Assembly: GCA_022393335.1 (NCBI GenBank)
Contig: JAJEKB010019319.1
Location: forward strand, 59,595-123,594
DNA: 64,000 nt
Source: Macrotrachela quadricornifera
Taxonomy: Eukaryota; Rotifera; Eurotatoria; Philodinida; Philodinidae
Direction of reading: 5' to 3'
In this document: piece by piece, positions 23,826 to 33,829 of the stretch
Layout: each line of letters starts with the position of its first letter
How positions within the stretch are numbered: position 1 is the stretch's first letter
Notes under the pieces: model-generated
Database searches by the model: none
What the model saw: only the letters and a program-made list of their open reading frames with translations
What the model was told of the DNA's origin: nothing
Made by a program: the position numbers and the translations under genes

Positions 23826-24755
23826 TTACACGTTTTTTATTCCCAAAAGCCAACAACTGGCATTAACGATGTAACGAGCTGTGCCTGCTGAATCCCACTT
23901 ATAGTAGAGTTTTGTAAATCCACAATCTAAGCATAATCGTCCTTCAGTCGATGTTGAAGGTGGATCATACACTGCAATACTAGGATTACTATCAGTAGCT
24001 GTTGCTATAGTAGTAAGTGCCGTTCGACTTGCTGGTGTTGAGTATATCGGATGAGATATGGTAATACCCTCATATAAATTTATGATTCCAGTAAAAATTT
24101 CATGTTGACCAAAATGTCCTATTTGTAAATGACTGTCTTCTTTGTATATCAATGTTTTATCACCGTAGTAATCACCATCAACAGTTATACCAAATTTTGT
24201 TTTAAGGAATTCAGATGCATGATATACCAAAGGTGTATTATCAGCAAATAAAAAAATAGCACCACCAGATGAATGAAATGTTATTAGAGTTGAAATAAAT
24301 GTTGAATTTTGAATTTGTATACCACTAATAATCCATGCAATTTGATAACGATTTGAAGTAAGTTCTGTTATACACTCATCCTCATTGTTTACCTGTTTCA
24401 CTTGGAATCCTTTGATTTTCAATGCATTAATTGGATTTTGCGTGTTACAACCGCAAAAGTTTCCAATTAAAATATTAAATCCAATAAATGCCCCATCTCG
24501 ACCCAAATCATATTCTCTTCCTGTTGGATTACCGTATTTATCGTATGCGAGAGCATCAGTAATATTACTTTTGCCTGCAACTTCATTATATGGGTGCAAT
24601 GGCGACGAAATAGTAATAGATGATGATTTAGGTTGTTTAACTGTTCTTTTCTTCTTTTTAGCATACGTTTTCTTTACAGCACTTGATACAATTGTTTCAG
24701 TTTTATTTGATGACTGTTGCTGACGCGCTAATGCAGCACGAGTAATGGCTACCAT
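23826..24755 (-). CDS. Uncharacterised 309-residue protein with GATase-like fold features
   Basis: A single intact exon. Residues 1-45 are basic and Ser/Lys-rich (KKTYAKKKKRTVKQPKSSS), a possible nuclear localisation signal or flexible tail. Residues ~85-300 alternate strands and helices: FIGFNILIGNFCGCN, a helix (INALKIKGFQVKQV), the strand YQIAWIISG, then HSSGGAIFLFADNTPLVYHA. The Gly-Gly then Asp-Asn stretch after a strand resembles the class I glutamine-amidotransferase/ThuA-like Rossmann fold. The C-terminus has EGRLCLDCGFTKLYYKWDSA and GTARYIVNASCWL, a block I associate with uncharacterised eukaryotic proteins. No catalytic Cys-His-Glu triad can be assigned. It is intact, with no in-frame stop and no intron, so it is probably functional; the role is unknown. 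The fold assignment is inference from pattern. Confidence 0.65.
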   Translation of the reverse strand: MVAITRAALARQQQSSNKTETIVSSAVKKTYAKKKKRTVKQPKSSSITISSPLHPYNEVAGKSNITDALAYDKYGNPTGREYDLGRDGAFIGFNILIGNFCGCNTQNPINALKIKGFQVKQVNNEDECITELTSNRYQIAWIISGIQIQNSTFISTLITFHSSGGAIFLFADNTPLVYHASEFLKTKFGITVDGDYYGDKTLIYKEDSHLQIGHFGQHEIFTGIINLYEGITISHPIYSTPASRTALTTIATATDSNPSIAVYDPPSTSTEGRLCLDCGFTKLYYKWDSAGTARYIVNASCWLLGIKNV

Positions 24756-25656
24756 TATCGGATTGATAATGAATTAAACAAGTTAAAGTCAATTATAAAA
24801 TAAAGTACCTCAACGAGAGTGTTTGTAGAAAATTGATGTGAGAAATGCAGGTTAGATAAAAAACAAACATATATCGCAGCTAATGCACCAATCGATAGTC
24901 GTGAACTATATTGATAACTAATCTATTTTTAAAATGAATTATATAACATCTACGAAATAAAGCAACAGTTTATATAGTGAGAAAATCTTGTGAATGTGGT
25001 GATGTCACAATACGTCGTAACTATTGTGCAATATGTGTAATGTCATAATAATGTGGTGACTATTGTGCAATAACAGACTTGAAGAAAAACAATATGCTAA
25101 AAATAATGAATAACTATTTAGTTGTTATATTGTCTGTATTAAAATGAAGATGAAAAAAGGATCAATTCACTTATATAGAATATAGAGAGTGAATGAACAT
25201 CGGATTATATGAATTATTTCTATGAAGTGGGAATATTTTTCAGCAAAGAGGCGTATCAAATATTGTACTGAATTGAACTTGTTTTACATATTGACATTCC
25301 CATTTTGATCGTTTAGAGTTTAGAAAAATACCTGCTGAAACCTTCAAAACATAATTTAAGCAATTACACTTCTCTCTACTATTCTCTTATTGTATCATAT
25401 AACGAAATGTGTCCGAAGAACCTTCTGAGATGTAGCCGCATAATATGGGATATTTACATCTTTTTTAAATATAAGTGGAAGTTGAGAAATCTTCAACAAT
25501 TCACAATTCACAGATATTGTTGAACACTATTGAATTCATTCGGATGTATTGATTGACAAATATCTCGTTTCAAAAACGACTTTAACAATAGAGAAGATTC
25601 TCTCACAAGTAGGACGGTAACATTATGTGTTCTTCCAACCACTTTTATCCGTACAT

Positions 25657-25753
25657 TCCCTATATAATAAAGCGCGGTTGTCTGTCTGTTCGCTGGGGTT
25701 AAAGGTCAAAAAAATACATGCAACCCGCAGCGAAGTCGCGGATTCCTTGCTAG
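25657..25753 (+). mobile_element. Short Helitron-like insertion, left arm
   Basis: Starts TCCCTATATAATAAAGCG, followed by a gtctgtctg run. It ends with a hairpin (ccgcagcgaagtcgcgg) and CTAG before T, the CTRR-T arrangement of Helitron 3' ends. The total is about 97 bp, so it is non-autonomous. Confidence 0.5.
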
Positions 25754-26754
25754 TCTAAATAATAAACAAAGAAAATGCAATCACATAATCTCCGATAAAT
25801 TTCGTTTTAAATCATTCATACCCTATTTGATAGAGTACATAAAGATTAGAGAAAATCTAAAGGAGTTCAAATGTATGGTCTATTAGGGAAGAATTATGGT
25901 CATTTTACTGAGAATCAAGCATTTTCAAAAAGGAAAAGAAAGTGAAAAGTTCTGACCTAAAATAAAGTTTATGGATAAATTTAATAGTCATAATACTTGA
26001 CTATTGAATATCTCTCAAAAAGAGGCATGTTCATTTTTGTTGAAACTTTTAAAGCTATCTCATGGTTATTAAGTCTATCAATAGGCAGAATTTCCGATCA
26101 AAACTCTTCACTTTTGTTTTTTTCTTTTTTGAAATACCTCACTCTCAGTAAAACGATCATAATTCTCCTGTAACTGACTGTAAGTTCGGACTATTGTAAA
26201 CTTTATCTTATCTCGACATGTTCTATCAAAAATGAAATATGAATGAGTCAAAATAGAATTGAACATTTTCTATACTTCTTCTATAAGATATAAAATAAAG
26301 AAGAAATATCGAATACTAATTTTCCTGAAATTTATTGAATTAACTCAGATTTCTAAACACAATCATATTCAATAATGTGCGATACTTTCATATAGAATAT
26401 TGAGAGGATTACATTCTAGAAAAATGACCGATTATCGTTATTTGTATACGTTAGGTTTTGCTTCATTCATATAAATTTTAATCAAATGTTAGAAATCAAT
26501 TAGTTTCTATTTCTTGAATCAATGGAAACACGAAATATTCTGGTATATTGTTTAACCTCGATTGATATATTCCTAATCTAGTAACATTAATATTTATCAG
26601 AAAATTGTCTAGTTTAGACAAAGATCAGAGTGTATATTTCTATTATTACGGTTTTGTATCATTTAACTTCAACTGAAACTTTCATTCAATATTAAACATG
26701 TACAAACTTCCACAAATTTAAGAAAAACACTTGCTTCCAAAGTTGCTATTCGAT

Positions 26755-26878
26755 GAGTATTTCGAGATGTCGATCTCAACTTTCCGATAGGTTGACAAAA
26801 TTGTAATTTTGTTACTCATCGACGACCCCGCTATCTATCGAAAAATGGCACTCCGAAGGATTGGTTTGAAATTTTGAT
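26755..26878. repeat. ~124-bp insertion present in left arm only
   Basis: The right arm reads straight through this point (ctattcgat joined to gtcctcacc), giving a natural empty site. The insert contains a palindromic attgtaattttgttac-type core and a possible short gat duplication. The family is unknown. Confidence 0.5.
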
Positions 26879-27029
26879 GTCCTCGCCGCACCCATCGCTG
26901 ATTAATTCTAATGGGTCAAATTATTAGAACTGCAAGCAGTCGATATTCTGAGGATTCAAAAGTTTGGTGAAATTTCAAAACATTTTCGTCTCTTGTATTT
27001 GCTTTTTTCGAGCCCTCGCCACCTATTGG

Positions 27030-27518
27030 CAGCAGTACCCAGGATCCACCAATTGGAAAATCAAGAAATTCAAGAAAATCACTTAATTTGAGAAAATTGC
27101 TACAATTTCCTAGAATTCCTTTATTTCCTTAAACTCCAAGGCATTCTTAATAGTGAGGGTGAGGGCATCTTCCCCGTAAGAAATATAGTGGAATTCAAGA
27201 AAATTAAGGAATTTAAGAAATTTCTAGAATTTCTTTGAATTCCAAGGCAGTCTCGATGGTGAGGGTGAAGGCATCTTCCTTTTAACAAATATAGTGGAAT
27301 TCAAGAAATTTAAGAGATTTAAAAAAATTTCTAGAATTTCTTTGAATTCCACGGCAGTCCCGATGGTGAAGGTAAAGATATCTTTCGCTGAACCGATGTA
27401 GTGGAATTCAAAGAATTCAAGAAAATTAAGGAATTTAAAGAATTTTCTAGAACTTTTGAATATCGTGATGTTGTTGAATTCCTTGAATTGCCAACTGGCG
27501 GATCCTGGGTATATCTCC
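27030..27518. mobile_element. 489-bp non-autonomous transposon with internal ~115-bp tandem repeat
   Basis: Flanked by the 7-bp duplication CTATTGG (27023-27029 and 27519-27525). Ends are imperfect inverted repeats sharing TACCCAGGATCC and CCAATTGG/CCAACTGG. The interior has three tandem units of ~115 bp built on ctagaatttctttgaattcc, ggcagt and gaaggcatct. The opposite arm of the large inverted repeat carries the unfilled site, so the insertion is younger than the arm duplication. ORFs here are translated repeats. Confidence 0.6.
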
Positions 27519-27779
27519 CTATTGGATATTTTTGCACTGCAAGTCGCATTATCAATAATCAAGACAATCTTGGCATGCTGGCCTACATATGTCAACGATA
27601 AAATTTATAGTGAAATGTTAATATTTACATTACCTAGCTGTTTTCTCAAGAGAAACGCTGTTCGATCAATTCAGGTCAAAAAGTGTTTCGAGTCCATATT
27701 ATGATTCTCGTCACATTCAAATATATCGATTGTTTCCTTGTGGAAACCCGACTCGTGTGGAAGACCAGAAATTCTTAAT

Positions 27780-28776
27780 CGTTTTTCTATAATCATACAC
27801 TACCAGTTGAAATATAAGAGAAATAATGCATACCTTTATTTTGACCATGTCGCATTCACCCTATACCTGTTGTTCCATCAATCCATAGAAAACATCTCTC
27901 TTCGTTTTTGTTGCACCATGTTTTATTATGTCAAAATATCTTAGACGTATTGCTGCGCATTTCATCAATAGCAGCAGATTAGTGCGCACACGCAGCCATA
28001 AATGAGGGAGTATCGAGTGGTACAACGATTTTCGATGTTTGTTTGTATAGAAATCCAATTTTTCTCACCCAACGCCACAGAGATGTTGTTGCCTGAATAG
28101 GAAAATCAGCATCTTCAGTCAGAATACGGAGCAGAACTTTTTTAATCGTAGGGTAGATCCGTTCGGGCAGAAGAGAATGAATATGAAATCTGAAAACATC
28201 ATCATATTGATATTACTCTGCTGTTAAATTAAACTCACCGAATAGTCTCTTGTTGTTGTTCAGTTAAAATAATTGATGAACGACCAGAGTTTGATAATTT
28301 ATGCGGCGGACGAGGAACAGGAACACTAATTACCATGGCGTTTGTGGTAATTACAGAAGAGGTTGATGATGATGACGATGATCTCGATCGTAAATTTCGA
28401 AGTCGACCAAGCACTTGAAGCTTTTGATTCTCTAACTCTTCTCTTTTTCGTCATACATTTTTCTCTTCTTCTCCATCATGTCATGTTTGATTTCTTTCAT
28501 CTCACCCTTTAGTCTTTCGACAAATCTCATAAAGATAGCAAGCACAGATGATAGTCGTTCATTGACATTGAAGAGTGGGATCACTGGTCCAAATTTCTCT
28601 TTTTCGACAAATTGGATAACACTGAAAAATATTTGTTTCATGTCTTGCGAAAATTCATAGCCTTTAGGCATATTTATAGTGAACGTCGACAGTGTAAATA
28701 AATATTCACAGTTGAAAATGCGTGCTGGTACAATCAGTGAGAAAAATACCCAAAACAGAACGTAAAAATATATCAT
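27780..28776 (-). pseudogene. Decayed Tc1-superfamily transposase
   Basis: The N-terminal exon reads MPKGYEFSQDMKQIFFSVIQ and continues with a helix-turn-helix-like FVEKEKFGPVIP stretch and a basic coiled segment. A Ser-rich linker (LRSRSSSSSSTSSV), a proline-rich patch and SSIILTEQQQETIR follow. After a ~50-nt intron comes FHIHSLLPERIYPTIKKVLL, then LWRWVRKIGFLYKQTS and DEMRSNTSKIF. The catalytic segment that should read as a DETW motif is HNKTWCNKNEE here, preceded by a stop. In-frame stops fall at 27979, 27931 and 27856 (lowest plus-strand base of each codon). Loss of the catalytic acidic pair plus three stops makes it nonfunctional. The second and third catalytic residues are not recognisable. 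It is the only coding relic inside the large inverted-repeat element. Confidence 0.65.
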
Positions 28777-30448
28777 CCAATATAGTTATAATCCTATACG
28801 TGTCGCTTCTGATCATGAGCATTTGTGAAATATGATGTATCTGTTTCAAGTTAATAGTATAAAAATATATGAAAGTGATATCATACAATGGCTACCATTA
28901 GTATCTTTATAGAAAAAGAGTTGTTCTATAGTAAGAAAAGTATTGTCAATTGATCTGTCATTATCAAAAACATCAGTTATGATAATCTGAAAAATATATG
29001 GTGTAATGTAAAACTGACAAAAACTTGGCAGAATACTATTAATGTTTTGCTCATAACTTTTGAACAGGTTGAGATAAAAATTTCGGCCTTGCATAGATTT
29101 GTAGAGCTTGAGCTGGCGGCTCTAGTTCACTCCTCAAAGTTCAAAATTGATCCTATCTTCATAGGGTAATTACCTACTCTTTCAAGGGAACTATGAATCA
29201 CTAGGTATTAATGAAATGAATCTCAACAATTTTATATAGATAGACGCCCTGGATATGCCTCTTTCTAACGGCGAAAACCGTAGCTTTATATCTTGTACCT
29301 ATCAAAAGTTATTCAATATGTATGAATCTTCACTTATGTAAAAATATCCAATGGATACCGAGGGCTCGAAAAAACAAATGCAGGAGACGAAAATGTTTTG
29401 AAATTTCACCAAATTTTCGAGTGCTCGGAATATCGACTGCTTGCAATGACACTAATTTGATCCATTGGAATTAATCAGCGATGGGTGCGGTGAGGACATC
29501 GAATAGCAACTTGGGAAGCAAGTATTTTTCTTAAATTTGTGGAAGTTTGTACATGTTTAATATTGAAAGAAAGTTTCAGTTGAAGTTAAATGATACAAAA
29601 CCGTAATAATAGAAATATGTACTCTAATCTTTGTCTAAACTAGACAATTTTCTGATAAATATTAATGTTACTAGATTAGGAATATATCAATCGAGGTTAA
29701 ACAATATACTAGAATATTTCGTGTTTCCATTGATTCAAGAAATAGAAACTAATTGAGTTCTAACATTTGACAAAAATTTATATGAATAAAGCAAAACCTA
29801 ATATATACAAATAACGATAAGCGATCATTCCCCGTTGAATGTGATTGTGTTTAGAAATCTGAGTTAATTCAATAAATTTCAGGAAAATTAGTATCCGATA
29901 TTTCTTCTTTATTGTATATCTTATAGAAGAAGTATAGAAAGTGTTCAATTCTATTTTGACTCATTCATATTTCATTTGATAGAACATGTCGAAATAAGAT
30001 GAAGTTCACAATAGTCCGAACTTACAGTCAGTTACAGGAGAATTATGATCGTTTTACTGAGAGTGAGGTATTTCAAAAAAAAACAAACGTAAAGAGTTTG
30101 GATCGGAAATTCTGCCTATTGATAGACTTAATAACCATGAGATAGCTTTAAAAGTTTCAACAAAAATGAAGATGCCTCTTTTTGAGAGATATTCAATAGT
30201 CAAGTATTATGACTATTAAATTTATCTACAAACTTTATTTTAGGTCAGAACTTTTCACTTTCTTTTTCTTTTTGAAAATGCTTGATTCTCAGTAAAACAA
30301 CCATAATTCTTCCCTAATAGACCATACATTCGAAGTTCTTTAGATTTTCTCTAATCTTTATGTACTCTATCAAATAGGGTATGAATGATTTAAAACGAAA
30401 TTTATCGGAGATTATGTGATTGCATTTTCTTTGTTTATTATTTAGACT

Positions 30449-30543
30449 AGCAAGGAACCCGCGACTTCGCTGCGGGTTGCATGTATTTTTTTTACCTTTG
30501 ATCCCAGTGGACAGACAGACAACCGCGCTTTATTATATAGAGA
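30449..30543 (-). mobile_element. Short Helitron-like insertion, right arm
   Basis: Inverted counterpart of 25657-25753. It has the same hairpin and CTAG end at 30449-30452, and a TCTCTATATAATAAAGCG start at the other side. It sits at the same place in the arm, so it was present before the arms were copied. Confidence 0.5.
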
Positions 30544-31158
30544 ATGTACGGATAAAAGTGGTTGGAAGAACACATAATGTTACCGTCCTGCTTGTAAGAG
30601 AATCTTCTCTATTGTTAAAGTAGCTTTTGAAACGAGGTATTTGTCAATTGATACATCCGAATGAATTCAATAGTGTTCAACAATATCTGTGAATTGTGAA
30701 TTCTGGAAGATTTCTCAACTTCCACTTATATTTAAAAAAAAGTAAATATCCCAAATTATGCGGAGCTACATTGCAGAAGGTTCTTCGGACACATTTCGTT
30801 ATATGATACAATAAGAGAATAGTAGAGAGAAATGTAATTGCTTAAATCGTGTTTTAAGGTTTCAGCAGGTATTTTTCTAAATTCTAAACGACCAAAATGA
30901 GAATGTCGATATGTAAAACAAGTTCAATTCAGTACAATATTTGATACATCTCTTTGCTGAAAAATAATCCCACTTCATATAAATAATTCATATAATCCGA
31001 TATTGATTCACTCTCTCTATTCTATATAAGTGAATTGATCCTTTTTCTCATCTTCATTTTAATACAGACAATATAACAACTAAATAGTTATTCATTGTTT
31101 TTAGCTTACTGTTTTTCTGCAAATTTGTTATTGCACAATAGTTACCACATTACACATA

Positions 31159-32052
31159 CAGGGGTGTCCATAAGTAACCGGACAGACTATTTTTCGAATT
31201 CCTCCCTTACGGCTCGAGCAAAGCAGCTGATTTTTTTACCAGTGTTAGAGGCATATACAAGCTATATATTCATAAAGACATGCCAAGGAAGATCCTGTGT
31301 TAACTATCACTATTGATCTCAACAAGAAAAATTTACTTTTTCAAAGATAGAAAAAAAAGTCACTCTACTGGGAAAAATTGAATGCCTCCACTACAGCTCG
31401 AGCTAACGAGCTGATTCTTTTATCAATGATAGAGGCATGTTCAAGCTTTATACTCATGAAGACATGCCCAGAGAGATCCTTTATTAAGTATATCATTTTC
31501 TATTCTATTTCTTAAAAAGTAAAATTATTTTGTTCAGATTATTGGTGGTACTTTTTAAAGGCTCTCTCTCTCATATCATTCGTATGGATTTAAAATGTGA
31601 ACATGCCATTGTTATTGGTAAAGAAATAAGCTCGTTTGCTCGAACCGCAGCGGAGATATTTAATTTTTTCTCGGTAGCGTGATTTTCGGGCTATATACAG
31701 AGTGGCCCAAAAATTAGTTTACCAAAATAAAAACTGAATATCTCCATTATGGCTAGAGCAAACGAGCTAATTTTTCTACCGATAATAGAGGCATGTTCAG
31801 GCTTCGTATCCGTAAGGACATGCCCAGAGAAATCCTCTGTTAAGTATACTGTTTTTTTTTCTAACTGTGAAAAAGTAATTTTTTCTTGTTGAGACCAATA
31901 GTCACACTTAACAATGAATTTCCCTAGACATGTCTTTATGAATATAAACTTGGTGCATGCCTCTATCACTGATAAAAAAATCAGCTGCTTTGCTCGAGCC
32001 ATAAGGAAGGAATTCGAAAAATAGTCTGTCCGGTTACTTATGGACACCCCTG
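31159..32052. mobile_element. Mariner/Tc1-type MITE with composite interior
   Basis: An 894-bp element flanked by TA (31157-31158 and 32053-32054). Its ends are inverted repeats beginning CAGGGGTGTCCATAAGTAAC and stay similar for ~230 bp. A ~110-bp module (ctcgagcaaa, gagctgat, atagaggcatg, agacatgcc, gagatcc) occurs about five times in both orientations inside. Near 31698 a second mariner-like tip (CAGAGTGGCCCAAAAATTAG) points to an older element fused in. No transposase remains. The right end abuts FG-GAP coding sequence directly. Confidence 0.75.
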
Positions 32053-32053
32053 T

Positions 32054-33118
32054 ATTGTCACTGATTTCACCAACGACAGTCGACTTGATCTTGCGTTCTA
32101 TAATGATGCAGATAAAACTATGAATGTATTAATTGCAAGGAGCGACGCAAGATTAAGAAATCCAGTATTGTTCTCAATTTGAAGCGATATTAGCATGACC
32201 GGTGTGGTTGTTGGAGACTTCAATCAGGACAATCGGCTCGATTTTGTGTTCGCAGATTATGATAACGGCATTCTAGGCATACGAATCGGACGAGGGGACG
32301 GAACTTTTGAATTTGGTACGATGCTCTCAACAGGACGGAGTAGTTCTCCAGACAGTGTAAATGTGGGTTGTTTCAATAGCGATAATTATTTAGACGTCAC
32401 TGTCGTCTATGCCAACTATCGTAGTATTGGTGTTTTTCTGGGCCGCGGTAATGGTATGTTCAGAAGGCAAAATACGCACGAGACTTGGCCGAAACGCTGG
32501 CCACAATCGTCTGTTGTAGCTGACTTCAACAAAGACAGCCATCCAGACATTGCAGTCACCAGCTACGTCAGTAGAAATATCGGTGTATTTCTTGGTTTGG
32601 GCGATGGAAGTTTTGAGTCGCAAATAAAAACTTTCACTGGTGGAGCCCTTGATCCAAATAGAATGGGTTTCGGTGATTTCAATTACGACACTTTGCCGGA
32701 CGTGGTATTCACGTACAAAGGCGCACCTTCTGTAGGCGTCATGCTTGGATTGGGAAACGGAAGTTTTAGTCCTTGAATGAAATATGTCCTAGAAGCCAAT
32801 ACATTTTTTTACGAGAGTCCATTGGCCGTCAAAGATCTGAATGGTGATGACCATTTAGACATAGTTATCAGCCTGGATGATCCTTATGGATTGGGCGTGC
32901 TGCTTGGAGATGGGCATGGAAATTTCGCTTTGCAAACACTATTCTTGGCAGCAGGCTACAAATTTCAGTCGGAAATTGCCATTGTTGATTTAAACGGTGA
33001 TACATGTCAAGATATAATTGCGACAGACTCTTATACGCAACGTATTCTACTCCTGAAAAATACATGTGCATGTTGTACCCTCAGAAAAAAACCCGGAAAC
33101 CAACTCCGATGTATATGA
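32054..33118 (+). pseudogene. FG-GAP (integrin-alpha-like beta-propeller) pseudogene, 5' truncated
   Basis: One frame runs from 32054 to 33118 with two in-frame TGA stops, at 32180 and 32774. It encodes repeats of ~48 residues with the FG-GAP/calcium-loop signature: VTDFTNDSRLDLAF, VGDFNQDNRLDFVF, VADFNKDSHPDIAV, GDFNYDTLPDVVF, VKDLNGDDHLDIVI and VDLNGDTCQDIIA. Each is followed by GVFLGLGDGSF-type strands. FG-GAP propellers are extracellular and bind ligands or Ca2+. No signal peptide is present, because the 5' part is cut off exactly at the MITE's TA. The last repeat ends with RILLLKNTCACC, a typical end of such genes. With two stops and no 5' end, it is a pseudogene. Confidence 0.8.
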
Positions 33119-33453
33119 ATGATTTGCATCAGATTACTGTTGGGAAAGCAACAACCTGTTAGACAGTCATCGCTTGTGTTCCAGAAGTACATTTCATATA
33201 GTTTGTATCTACGTTCAACATGAATGAATAGATCGGGTGAGGGTGAGAGACATATCGAATAGATTCCTGTATTCCAGCAGCATATCCGTGACAAAGGTTT
33301 TGAATAGGATGATGGATGATATTATTGAGATATTCAGAGTAGGTTAGAGGCTGAAATCATAAATAAAATAAGATCGAACATTGAAGTACGTCGATCAGGT
33401 GGTGGTGAAAGCTCAAGTACGGTAATGAAAGATAAACCGAGAAAAAAAAGAAA
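33119..33453. other. Short intergenic stretch
   Basis: No gene. It contains a gggtgagggtgagag tract near 33235, resembling those beside the hammerhead-like motifs at 44.8 and 45.7 kb. Confidence 0.4.
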
Positions 33454-33461
33454 CTAGAACT
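33454..33461. repeat. Target-site duplication, left
   Basis: CTAGAACT immediately before the element's CAAGGGGG tip, identical to 38426-38433. Confidence 0.9.
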
Positions 33462-33540
33462 CAAGGGGGAAACGGCAGACTCCAGACTCATGGAGTCCCT
33501 CGGAGTCCCTTGGAGCCCCTTGGAGTCCCTTGGAGTCTTC
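33462..33540. repeat. Left TIR and subterminal GGAGTCCC array
   Basis: CAAGGGGGAAACGGCAGACT is followed by five units of ggagtccct(t/c)gg-type sequence before 33540. Such arrays are commonly transposase binding sites (inference). Confidence 0.75.
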
Positions 33541-33829
33541 TGAAATCCTTGTTAGGTCTTCAAAAATTGGTTATAGAATATTGATACTACTGTGTCTTCA
33601 TTTTTTCTATCAATTATAGCATCAAATGGAATAAATATTAGCCTTGATTTTGAGACGAATGCACATCATATTTCTCTTTTTTGTATGCAGCACATTCATT
33701 CACACTAAAACTTTGAAATAAGGAAGATGGTGCTTTTTCCCTAATAAAATCAAACAAAAAGTTACACGAAGAAAAAACCTTTATTTATTCTTTTTTATTA
33801 ATCTGTGTTACTCGAAGTAACCGATCGTT

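Larger units (their letters stand above)
25033..31152. mobile_element. Large element with ~2-kb inverted arms and a dead DDE transposase
   Basis: 25033-27029 and 29350-31152 are long inverted copies, differing by scattered substitutions and a few indels. Paired landmarks are tatgtgtaatg/cattacacata at the outer ends and cgagccctcg/cgagggctcg at the inner ends. The unique centre (27.5-29.3 kb) holds a decayed Tc1-superfamily transposase. Each arm carries the same ~95-bp Helitron-like insertion (25657-25753 and 30449-30543). The left arm alone carries a 489-bp insertion at 27030 and a ~124-bp insertion near 26755. Arms of 2 kb are far longer than normal Tc1 TIRs, so a secondary inverted duplication is as likely as a true long-TIR transposon. 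The right outer end coincides with the TA target of the neighbouring mariner MITE, which hides the original boundary. Confidence 0.65.

Noticed and set aside
24385..24723. 112-codon plus-strand ORF opposite the 309-residue gene
   Set aside because: Shadow of the minus-strand coding sequence; composition follows that gene's codon positions.
27224..27704. Cluster of overlapping ORFs on both strands
   Set aside because: Translated copies of the 115-bp tandem repeat in the small transposon.
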